Below are positions 1 through 5,843 of a stretch of DNA of 5,843 nucleotides, one piece after another. The notes beneath the pieces were generated by a model, which saw only the letters and a program-made list of their open reading frames with translations, ran no database searches and was not told where the DNA came from. Each line of letters starts with the position of its first letter. Positions within the stretch are counted from its first letter, which is position 1. The position numbers and the translations under genes are program-made. The stretch lies in contig JAJYAH010000482.1 of NCBI GenBank assembly GCA_021779635.1, forward strand, positions 1 through 5,843. The letters are read 5' to 3'. The DNA comes from Pseudomonadota bacterium. GTDB lineage: Bacteria > Pseudomonadota > Alphaproteobacteria > Rhizobiales > Xanthobacteraceae.

Positions 1-2405
1 ATCCCCCAGGCGTCAAAGCCTCCATTGGTCATGCACGTTGCCTCGATGGCGGCAATCAATGCATGACGCTCATCGCCATTTAAGGCGTGGGCGCTCATCA
101 TCGCCGCATGCATCAGCCCGAGCCGCAGGTGGTGGGCAGCTCTCGACCAGATGCGAACGAGAATTCCGGGAAGGATCGTTCCGATCGAGGGCGCGTTACG
201 ATCGGAATACTTGTCGAGTTCGATCAGCAGACCAATCTGGCCAGGGCTCAAGGTTTCGGACTGCAACCGCCCGCGCAGGTTTACATTCGCTGCGACTCTT
301 GGTCCGTTGTAGAGGTGACCGCTTGAAATGGGGCTGCAAATGCACGAAAGCCCAATTTCGCGCATCCCGACGCCCGCGTAGCAAACCGCATAGAGACCCG
401 TTCGTAGACCAAGCTTCTTTTCCCTCGCTTGATCAAGCAATCTGCGGTGCTCTTCGGCTAGCCGATCATCCATTTTCCCTATGAGATCGAGCAATTGATC
501 GAGACGGCGGCCCGCTACCAGTTCGTGCGGAATGGCCGCAAGAAGCGCACGGTCCTGTGTGGACCACGGCTGAACCGTCTCCGGCTTTGCTTGCACGTGC
601 CACATGAACTCATCGGAAACATCAAACCGCACGGTATCGATTTCCTGGCCGACCCGCGCAAGTATCTCGTCACAGCGCTCGTTTGCCCAACGCTGCGCAT
701 CAGATCCGCATTGGCCTGCCAGGCAGGCCTGAATTACTCGCGCGTCTGTTAGATGTGGCAACACCTGGCGCCGGAAGCTGTCATCATCGATCGCTCCCAG
801 TACGAACGGCCTCACCTCAAGATGTTGCGGCAACCGCAGCGCAGCCACCACCGCTTCAGGATCGTCACCCGCGCGCCGGATGATCGCTTCGGCCGCGAAT
901 ACGTTGAGGAACATTTCGTGGCTGAAACTCACCCGGTCACCACGCCTGCCCAGAATGTTTGCATCCGCAAGCGTCTGCAATAAGGCGCCCGATACCCCTT
1001 CCCGATCTGACAGGCGGTCTAGCTCGCGGACCGAAAGGCCGAAACTTATGCGCTCGGTCATCATTCCAGCGATGCGGGATAGACCGCGAATGCCATCGGA
1101 GGCGGCAGAGCCGAGCCGTTCGCGCACATAGGCATCGAACAGACCATACTTACTGGTGTCGGGCGGCAACTGTTGTCCCAACTGCCCGATCATCTTCGCT
1201 TCAAGGCCGCTTCCGACGGTGCCGAGCAACTCCGCAAACGGTTCGGCAGAAACGCCGCCGGCCGCCTGTTGCGCGATGGCCAGTTTTGTTTTGGTGTCGG
1301 GAATCTGTACCGCGTAGCTGCGTGCGGGTAGAAGATCGCCCCGCTCAAGCGGCATCCTAGTGGAGATGACGGCTCGCGCATCATACCGTTTCACAGCCGC
1401 AGCAATACTTCGCGTCAAGCGCTGTCGTTCCTCTGGCGTGCATTCGTTGTAGCCGTCCACGACAAGCATAAGTCGGCGGTTCAGCCGCCGCGCAGCGGAA
1501 ATCACCGCGACAGCAGAGCTCGCCTCGAGCAAAGCGGCCTCACGATTCACCACATCGCGCAAGTTTCCTTCAAAATCCTTCGCCGGCACGACGATCGGCA
1601 CGTTTCCGCGCGTCAACCCGGCGAGACCGATGCTGAAGGAGAGCAAGCTCTTGCCGCATCCTGAAGGTCCCATCAGTAATACGTTGTCGTCCTGCACGGA
1701 GCGTTCCAGCACGACCTCCGACGAAAGCTCTTCGCTTTCGCAAACGCACGACATGGGCACCATCTCAGACACAGATGCACCGTAGGTTCGGATGAATGCT
1801 TCACCGTAGGCGCCGAGCAACTGCTCGGCATCGAGCAATTGCGGGCTCAACGCCGCCTCGATCGACGGTGCCGCAAGCAAGCGATGGTGGGCCGCGAAGG
1901 CTCGCCACTGATCCAACGACCACCCGTCGCGCTTCATTGATGTGATAAACGCCGGAAGTTCAGCGAGGCCGCCGATCGAAACCTTGAAATCACCCTGCGG
2001 GATCGTCGAACCCGGAGGAACGCTTGGAACGAAGATTAGGGCCGCATTCGAATAAGGAACATCGGCCCCGGCAAAGCTTCGCATCGCATCACGCAACGCC
2101 AGCTTCTCGTCGTTAACCTGGCGATATGGGTTCGTGAATTTTTTCCAAGCACCGGAAGCAAGTTGGGCTTCCCAATCGCCGTTGTGTCCCCCGCGCACGG
2201 CCGAAGTGAAGCCTTTTGACTCGGTGACCAGCGCGGCGCGGTCAATCACGATGACGAGATCGACCTGCCGGTCGCCAAGATTTACATTCGCAAGGATGAC
2301 GGCCGGAATGCCTTCAGCCGACAGAAATTCATAGGCGTGCTTCAGCGTGGCTCGCTCGGAAGCATGCTCAATCGGCGCGCCAATGAAAATCTCTATCGAG
2401 GCCAA
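1..2405 (-). CDS. NERD nuclease-like domain fused to a NACHT/STAND NTPase, 3' end outside window
   Basis: Reading the minus strand from 2405 gives 801 codons with no stop before the left edge. Residues 10-80 match a NERD domain (PD-(D/E)XK type): Glu in ASER (E17), ANVNL (39-43), RQVDLVIV with D49, the ESK triad portion (E62, K64) and a trailing GDW (76-78). A P-loop NTPase follows: Walker A GPSGCGKS (246-253), Walker [11 protein letters not shown] (312-321), a sensor-like AVISTR with R350, and SFSHEMF (493-499), as in the winged-helix region of NACHT/STAND proteins. Residues about 510-801 are mostly helical, including [17 protein letters not shown] and a Cys-containing stretch ([15 protein letters not shown]); a sensing role is inferred. 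The start is a TTG with GGAG 6 nt upstream (2415-2412). A GTG at 2417 without a ribosome site would add four residues. The frame is closed upstream by TAA 2450-2448. By family knowledge, STAND proteins oligomerise on sensing a trigger and activate an attached effector, here the putative nuclease. Domain calls are firm; the immune role is inferred from neighbours. Confidence 0.88.
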   Translation of the reverse strand, partial: MASIEIFIGAPIEHASERATLKHAYEFLSAEGIPAVILANVNLGDRQVDLVIVIDRAALVTESKGFTSAVRGGHNGDWEAQLASGAWKKFTNPYRQVNDEKLALRDAMRSFAGADVPYSNAALIFVPSVPPGSTIPQGDFKVSIGGLAELPAFITSMKRDGWSLDQWRAFAAHHRLLAAPSIEAALSPQLLDAEQLLGAYGEAFIRTYGASVSEMVPMSCVCESEELSSEVVLERSVQDDNVLLMGPSGCGKSLLSFSIGLAGLTRGNVPIVVPAKDFEGNLRDVVNREAALLEASSAVAVISAARRLNRRLMLVVDGYNECTPEERQRLTRSIAAAVKRYDARAVISTRMPLERGDLLPARSYAVQIPDTKTKLAIAQQAAGGVSAEPFAELLGTVGSGLEAKMIGQLGQQLPPDTSKYGLFDAYVRERLGSAASDGIRGLSRIAGMMTERISFGLSVRELDRLSDREGVSGALLQTLADANILGRRGDRVSFSHEMFLNVFAAEAIIRRAGDDPEAVVAALRLPQHLEVRPFVLGAIDDDSFRRQVLPHLTDARVIQACLAGQCGSDAQRWANERCDEILARVGQEIDTVRFDVSDEFMWHVQAKPETVQPWSTQDRALLAAIPHELVAGRRLDQLLDLIGKMDDRLAEEHRRLLDQAREKKLGLRTGLYAVCYAGVGMREIGLSCICSPISSGHLYNGPRVAANVNLRGRLQSETLSPGQIGLLIELDKYSDRNAPSIGTILPGILVRIWSRAAHHLRLGLMHAAMMSAHALNGDERHALIAAIEATCMTNGGFDAWG
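713..729. repeat. 17-bp perfect dyad within the NERD-NACHT gene
   Basis: GGCCTGCC and GGCAGGCC are exact inverted copies around a central A at 721. It falls within coding sequence for the helical C-terminal region (around residues IQACLAGQ), and nothing around it suggests a regulatory or mobile element. It is most likely a by-product of GC-rich codon use. Confidence 0.25.
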
Positions 2406-2611
2406 CAAGAGCTCCACAATGCAGAGTGGGCTAGATAGTGACGGAGCTTAAAGCTCCCATCGATTTGCTCTCCCACGAGCCGGATCGCACCGAGGCCGGC
2501 CTGCGCCGCTGCGATTGGGAACACCGTCCGGGAATTCCCGCTGCCGCGACAAAAGTTATATGGGAGGTCAGGTATGTCTTCCACGGCCTGGGCCTCGCGG
2601 AATGACAGCAT
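2393..2611 (-). CDS. Small 72-residue protein of unknown function between helicase and NERD-NACHT genes
   Basis: The ATG at 2611 is the codon immediately after the helicase TAG (2614-2612) and lies in the same frame. A strong GGAGGG (2627-2622) sits 10 nt upstream, inside the helicase gene. The frame ends at TAG 2395-2393, overlapping the start of the NERD-NACHT gene, so the spacing argues for a real, translationally coupled gene. The protein begins [16 protein letters not shown] and contains GSGNSRT (23-29) and an Ala-rich [11 protein letters not shown] (31-41). No signal peptide, clear membrane segment or catalytic motif is visible. The pattern of short helices, length and position next to a NACHT-type protein recall small adaptor or effector-associated (death-like) domains found beside STAND proteins. 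That resemblance is an impression only. The C-terminal third looks less regular than the first 41 residues, so the gene may be a shortened or frameshifted form of a longer protein. A chance open frame cannot be excluded. Confidence 0.55.
   Translation of the reverse strand: MLSFREAQAVEDIPDLPYNFCRGSGNSRTVFPIAAAQAGLGAIRLVGEQIDGSFKLRHYLAHSALWSSCWPR
2412..2415 (-). promoter_or_regulatory. Ribosome binding site that decides the TTG start of the NERD-NACHT gene
   Basis: GGAG sits 6 nt upstream of the TTG at 2405-2403 and overlaps the alternative GTG at 2417-2415, which has no such site in front of it. The site therefore favours the TTG start. It lies within the end of the preceding small gene, so translation is probably coupled. 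Confidence 0.5.
2443..2457. repeat. 15-bp dyad inside the small gene, upstream of the NERD-NACHT start
   Basis: GGAGCTT and AAGCTCC are perfect inverted copies around one central A. As RNA it could form a 5-bp GGAGC/GCTCC stem with a 5-nt loop, too short and lacking the U-tract of an intrinsic terminator. It lies about 40 nt before the start of the downstream gene. It may be chance, or a weak operator or mRNA structure. Confidence 0.3.
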
Positions 2612-4432
2612 CTACTCGTCGCCCTCCGCCGCCTGCATGCGCTCTTCGAGTTCGTCCAGAAAGGGTGAGCGCCCCCAATGCATCCGCCCGCGTGGCGTAT
2701 CCACAAATCCGGAATATAGCATGTGAATCTCGTCGCGCGCCCGTGTGAGGCCAACATAGAATAGCCGTCGACTTTCGCGGCGGGCCGCTGGCAGTTCGTT
2801 GCGCCACGGTAAGCTGCCGAGGTCGAGCCCCACCATGATGACGACGTCATATTCGCACCCCTTGGCGGAATGCAGAGTTAGCAGATTTAGATGCAGCGGC
2901 GACCCGTCGCGTCCGCCAAGGCTCGCTAGATCAAGGTCGGCTAAAGAACCGCCAAGGGCGAGAGCCGCGACCATCCTTCCCACTTGTTCTCGCTGATCTG
3001 AGAGGCTCGGCTCCCCCGCCATCAGCGCGTCGAGCATTCCCGCTTTCAGCGCCGCAACGAAGTCGCGTGCAAGAATGTCATCGGTCCGGAGCGACCAGAG
3101 AAGCTGGGTCAGGCGCTGCGCCTCACCCCGCGCCTGCTCATCGGAAATGCGCGCCCGATGAAAGCCGAGCCACCGATCAAGCAGCCCCCGCAATTGCGGC
3201 TGCGCTTCACGCCAGCCACCTGCACACCAAGCTGCACAGTCCTCGATCCAGCTCGTAAGTGCGACCTTGCGGTAAGGGGCGGCGTTATCGACTCGAACGA
3301 AGTCCAGCCCCGCTGCGGTCACGGCATCGGCCACGATGTTACCGGCGCGAAAGTCCCGATAGAGGATCGCAATATCACCCAGCGACCGGCCTGGCTTGGC
3401 AGCCAGCGCCGCAGGGATGACTTCCGCGACCGCGTGAGCCGCTTGCCCCGCGAGGCCATCGTCACACTCGACGAACGCAATCACCGCCTGGCGGTCGGGA
3501 TCATGGGATTGATAACCGCGCGCTTCGCCGAGCGCCATCTCCGAAGCGCTCACGATACGCGACGCCGATCGGTAGTTTAGCTGAAGCTGGACACGCTCTA
3601 CGTCATCTCGCGCGGCCAGCTCCTGCAGTAACGCTCCGTCTGCGCCGGTGAATCCATAGATCGACTGATCCGGATCGCCCACGGCGAACAGGCGGATGCC
3701 GCCATCGAACGCGACGCGCTTAACGATGCGGTGCAGCGCAACGCCAAGATCCTGGTACTCATCGACTGCCAAGACCGGAAACTTTGCTTGGAGCAGCGGG
3801 AGCACCCAGTCATGCTCCGACACGAGCCGCTGCCCGAAGATCACGAGGTCGTCGAAATCGACCAACCCTGCCCGACGCAGTTGCGCCTCATAGCCTTCGG
3901 CCCACGCCGCGAGCTCCTCTTCTCTGCGCCAGGCGACGCTCCCGCGATCAAGAATCGAGCGACGGTGCCGCCCCAGGTCCATCGGCTTGTTGGGATGGCC
4001 GCCCCCGAACAGCCGATCGCCAGCTTGCTTCAACAATTGGTCGCTCTGCCGCTGAGTGGCTACCTTGAGAGGAAGCGGCACCGGCAGGTCTGCAAGCCTG
4101 CCATAGGGCATCAAAAGATGTCTCAGACAGAAGCCATGGACAGTGCCGATGAAGAGATTGGGCGCTTCACGCAAGCCCAACCGCTCGAGCCGCCTCGTGA
4201 GCTCACGCGCGCATTCTTGGCTATAGGTGATGCAGGCGGCGCCACGCGGTGCACGCACATCCTCGGCCATGATCCGGGCGAGCTTGAGCACCAGCGTCTT
4301 GGTCTTGCCGCTGCCGGGGCCAGCCAGGACGATACAGTGGGCAGTTGAGTCATAAGCCGCCCGCTGACCCGGGTTGCCGGCGAGTTCGCCTGCCTGGGTG
4401 AGATAGGCCGCACTGACATTACGTAACGGCAT
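2612..4432 (-). CDS. UvrD/PcrA-type superfamily 1A DNA helicase, GajB-like, partner of the OLD nuclease
   Basis: This 606-residue protein carries the full SF1A motif set: Q-motif region NPGQRAAY (20-27), Walker A GPGSGKT (38-44), motif Ia ITYSQECARE (68-77), Ib GTVHGF (96-101), a DFDDLV element (192-197), motif II DEYQDL (224-229), motif III VGDPDQSIYGFTGA (251-264), motif IV LNYRS (285-289), motif V TLHSAKGCEYD (519-529) and motif VI LFYVGLTRAR (557-566). No catalytic residue is missing, so an active ATP-driven DNA translocase or helicase is expected. The ATG at 4432 was chosen because it lies just before the conserved N-terminus, has a GGAG 10 nt upstream (4446-4443) and overlaps the OLD stop by 14 nt. 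An in-frame ATG at 4525 would add a non-conserved stretch inside the OLD gene. It is somewhat longer than typical GajB (about 500 residues, from memory) and shorter than housekeeping UvrD (about 720). A role unwinding or sensing DNA with the OLD nuclease follows from Gabija and class 2 OLD systems. Housekeeping UvrD is less likely given the neighbours. Confidence 0.95.
   Translation of the reverse strand: MPLRNVSAAYLTQAGELAGNPGQRAAYDSTAHCIVLAGPGSGKTKTLVLKLARIMAEDVRAPRGAACITYSQECARELTRRLERLGLREAPNLFIGTVHGFCLRHLLMPYGRLADLPVPLPLKVATQRQSDQLLKQAGDRLFGGGHPNKPMDLGRHRRSILDRGSVAWRREEELAAWAEGYEAQLRRAGLVDFDDLVIFGQRLVSEHDWVLPLLQAKFPVLAVDEYQDLGVALHRIVKRVAFDGGIRLFAVGDPDQSIYGFTGADGALLQELAARDDVERVQLQLNYRSASRIVSASEMALGEARGYQSHDPDRQAVIAFVECDDGLAGQAAHAVAEVIPAALAAKPGRSLGDIAILYRDFRAGNIVADAVTAAGLDFVRVDNAAPYRKVALTSWIEDCAAWCAGGWREAQPQLRGLLDRWLGFHRARISDEQARGEAQRLTQLLWSLRTDDILARDFVAALKAGMLDALMAGEPSLSDQREQVGRMVAALALGGSLADLDLASLGGRDGSPLHLNLLTLHSAKGCEYDVVIMVGLDLGSLPWRNELPAARRESRRLFYVGLTRARDEIHMLYSGFVDTPRGRMHWGRSPFLDELEERMQAAEGDE
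2622..2627 (-). promoter_or_regulatory. Ribosome binding site for the 72-residue protein
   Basis: GGAGGG lies inside the last codons of the helicase gene, 10 nt before the ATG at 2611. It is the best Shine-Dalgarno match seen at any junction in this operon. It supports independent or coupled initiation of the small gene immediately after the helicase stop. Confidence 0.55.
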
Positions 4433-5843
4433 CGCGGATGCGCTCCAGCGCCTGTCGGATGTAGTCCGGGCAGGTATCGTCAGAAACATGAGGGGCAAGC
4501 GCTTGAGCGAAGCGGCCCTTACCAACCCGTTCGACGAGCGTAATCAAACGGTCCTCATCGAGCGTGTCAGGATCGTCCACCCATTCCTGCAACGCGTCGC
4601 GAGTTTCCTGGCCGATAGCCAGCTCTTCCTCGATGATAGTCTGCATCTCCTCGGCCAGCCCACCGGTGAATAGCTCCGGTTCAAGCGTATTGCCGTTGAC
4701 GAAATAGCCGAGGGGTTCTGCGCGGGCGATCACCGCGTCTGCGTCTAGACGCCGGTAGTTCACACCGTCTTCCAGCAATTCCAGGAGATTGATCAGGCGT
4801 CGTCTTACGCGGGGATGACCGTCACCGTTCGGGTCGCGGTCGGTCAGAATGACATGCGGAATATTCAGCCCTTGAGGTCCAAGCAGCTTCACATAGGGCG
4901 CGAAGTTCGTGCCGCCGACCGAACAAACGGTGATGCCTAGCGTATCCAGCGGAATATCGAGCGCCTCCGCAAAAGCCGGAACAAGGAAGCGCTCGGCATC
5001 GCCTTCGACCAGAATCACGCCGCGCGCAAAGAAGATCTCGCCGCGAGTCACATCGATGTAGCGTTGCAGATCCGCCTCATCGCGCTCCGTGAGCGGAGCG
5101 GCCGCGGTCGAGACCGCAACGGTCGCCTCCTCTTCTGCGTCGTAACGAAGAAGAACGATTGAGCGAATCGGCGTAACGCTCGCAATGTGCGGAGAATGCG
5201 TGGTCAGGATCGTTGTGAGGGGCGATGTGTCCTCCTCGCCGTCGTCGACGCTTCCGAGAAAGTAGCGGTAGACGAGCCGCTGAACATGCGGGTGAAGATG
5301 CGCTTCCGGCTCTTCGACCACGAAGAACGTGTGGTCACGCTCGCCGTCGGTCACAAGTCGGTCGAGCTCGAGGCTCTTCAATGCCAGGAAGATCAGATTG
5401 GCGGTGCCCAGGCTTGCTTCCGCGATACCTCGCGTACCACTGTCGATCAGCAGGCGCAGGGCGCGTAGTAGCGCGTCTACCCGAGTCGGCGCGAGACCGA
5501 GCGTCACCGGGACGGCATGCTGTTCGCCGGCGATTGCAACCAGGCGCTCGCTGATCCGCTCCGCGGTCGCAACCACCTCAGCGCGGCCAGCGAGTTCAGT
5601 TTGGGCCTCGTTTACCTGCTCCTGAATCTCGTCGCGCGCGTCTTCATCTAGCGATCTCGCCAACTGTTCGATCAGCGGCCTGAGCGGCGAGTTTCGCCAG
5701 CTCGACAGGTCCTTCTCGGCATCACGCAGCGCGACCTGGACGTCCAGCGGCAACATGCGCCGCAAAGAAGCGCCGATCGCCATATCGGGATCGTCCCCGC
5801 CGAAGACGATATACTCATAGTCCACGAGAGTTTCAGGATCGCG
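4419..5843 (-). CDS. OLD-family ATP-dependent nuclease (ABC-type ATPase plus TOPRIM), GajA-like, 5' end outside window
   Basis: The frame is open from the right edge to a TAA at 4421-4419, giving 474 visible residues. Residue numbers below count from the GTG at 5825. The C-terminal half of the ATPase is visible: a signature-like SLGTANLIFLAL (138-149), Walker B with catalytic Glu in FFVVEEPEAHLHP (167-179) and an H-loop TTHSPH (208-213). A TOPRIM domain follows, with its Glu in ILVEGDAE (271-278), the glycine turn in CSVGGTNF (301-308) and the metal-binding DxD in ILTDRDPNGDG (326-336). NGNTLEPEL (377-385) is typical of OLD proteins. Walker A is absent because the N-terminus lies outside the window. 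The GTG at 5825 has no ribosome site and codons continue upstream of it, so it is probably internal. OLD proteins are ATP-regulated DNA nucleases; those beside a UvrD helicase are class 2, which includes GajA of Gabija. The 3' end overlaps the helicase gene by 14 nt. OLD identity is very likely; membership of canonical Gabija is inference. Confidence 0.93.
   Translation of the reverse strand, partial: RDPETLVDYEYIVFGGDDPDMAIGASLRRMLPLDVQVALRDAEKDLSSWRNSPLRPLIEQLARSLDEDARDEIQEQVNEAQTELAGRAEVVATAERISERLVAIAGEQHAVPVTLGLAPTRVDALLRALRLLIDSGTRGIAEASLGTANLIFLALKSLELDRLVTDGERDHTFFVVEEPEAHLHPHVQRLVYRYFLGSVDDGEEDTSPLTTILTTHSPHIASVTPIRSIVLLRYDAEEEATVAVSTAAAPLTERDEADLQRYIDVTRGEIFFARGVILVEGDAERFLVPAFAEALDIPLDTLGITVCSVGGTNFAPYVKLLGPQGLNIPHVILTDRDPNGDGHPRVRRRLINLLELLEDGVNYRRLDADAVIARAEPLGYFVNGNTLEPELFTGGLAEEMQTIIEEELAIGQETRDALQEWVDDPDTLDEDRLITLVERVGKGRFAQALAPHVSDDTCPDYIRQALERIRDAVT

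Noticed and set aside
38..1360. Several plus-strand reading frames of 66-148 codons in the left third
   Set aside because: They lie antisense to the continuous NERD-NACHT frame, overlap each other in different phases and show no recognisable motifs; they are shadows from GC-rich codon use.
2431..2850. A 139-codon minus-strand frame running across the helicase end and small gene
   Set aside because: It overlaps conserved helicase motif VI in another phase and has no domain. Its last residues could only matter if the small gene were frameshifted, which I cannot show.
3731..4348. A 205-codon plus-strand reading frame
   Set aside because: It is fully antisense to the conserved helicase motifs (Walker A to motif II), with no recognisable domain.
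4433..4525. An upstream in-frame ATG for the helicase at 4525
   Set aside because: It would add 31 non-conserved residues entirely inside the OLD coding region; the ATG at 4432 fits the family N-terminus and has its own ribosome site.
5083..5100. A 7-bp stem with a 4-nt loop (CGCTCCG / CGGAGCG)
   Set aside because: It sits in the middle of the OLD coding region with no U-tract and encodes ordinary residues (around PLTERDE); it is most likely chance in GC-rich DNA.
5823..5825. GTG at 5825 as the true start of the OLD gene
   Set aside because: The frame stays open to the window edge, no ribosome site precedes it, and OLD proteins need an N-terminal Walker A that would lie upstream.
1..5843. 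Possible mobile element, attachment site or CRISPR array
   Set aside because: I saw no transposase or integrase motif, no terminal or tandem repeats and no spaced direct repeats; the window is almost entirely the four-gene operon.

Overview
This window holds a tightly packed run of four genes, all on the minus strand and therefore read from the right edge towards the left. The DNA is GC-rich and nearly all coding, with strong G/C preference at third codon positions. That fits a high-GC proteobacterium, possibly an alphaproteobacterium, but nothing here fixes the genus. No rRNA, tRNA, CRISPR array, transposase or integrase is visible. No promoter or terminator is visible either, because the first gene begins beyond the right edge and the last ends beyond the left edge.

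In transcription order: (1) 5843-4419, the C-terminal part of an OLD-family ATPase/TOPRIM nuclease (GajA-like), cut by the window edge before its Walker A; (2) 4432-2612, a complete superfamily 1A UvrD/PcrA-type helicase (GajB-like) with all main motifs intact; (3) 2611-2393, a 72-residue protein whose ATG follows the helicase stop directly and in the same frame; (4) 2405-1, an open frame of 801 visible codons joining an N-terminal NERD nuclease-like domain (PD-(D/E)XK type) to a NACHT/STAND-type P-loop NTPase and a long helical C-terminal region, with no stop before the left edge. The gene junctions are a 14-nt overlap, zero spacing and a 13-nt overlap, as expected for one translationally coupled operon.

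The OLD nuclease plus UvrD helicase pair is the arrangement of class 2 OLD systems and of the Gabija anti-phage system. The small protein and the NERD-NACHT protein directly downstream are not part of canonical Gabija. The likely interpretation, which is inference, is a composite anti-phage locus: a DNA-end or nucleotide-sensing nuclease/helicase complex coupled to an NLR-like sensor protein carrying its own nuclease effector. The left 2.4 kb can look empty if only closed reading frames are considered, because the fourth gene uses a non-ATG start and runs off the window.
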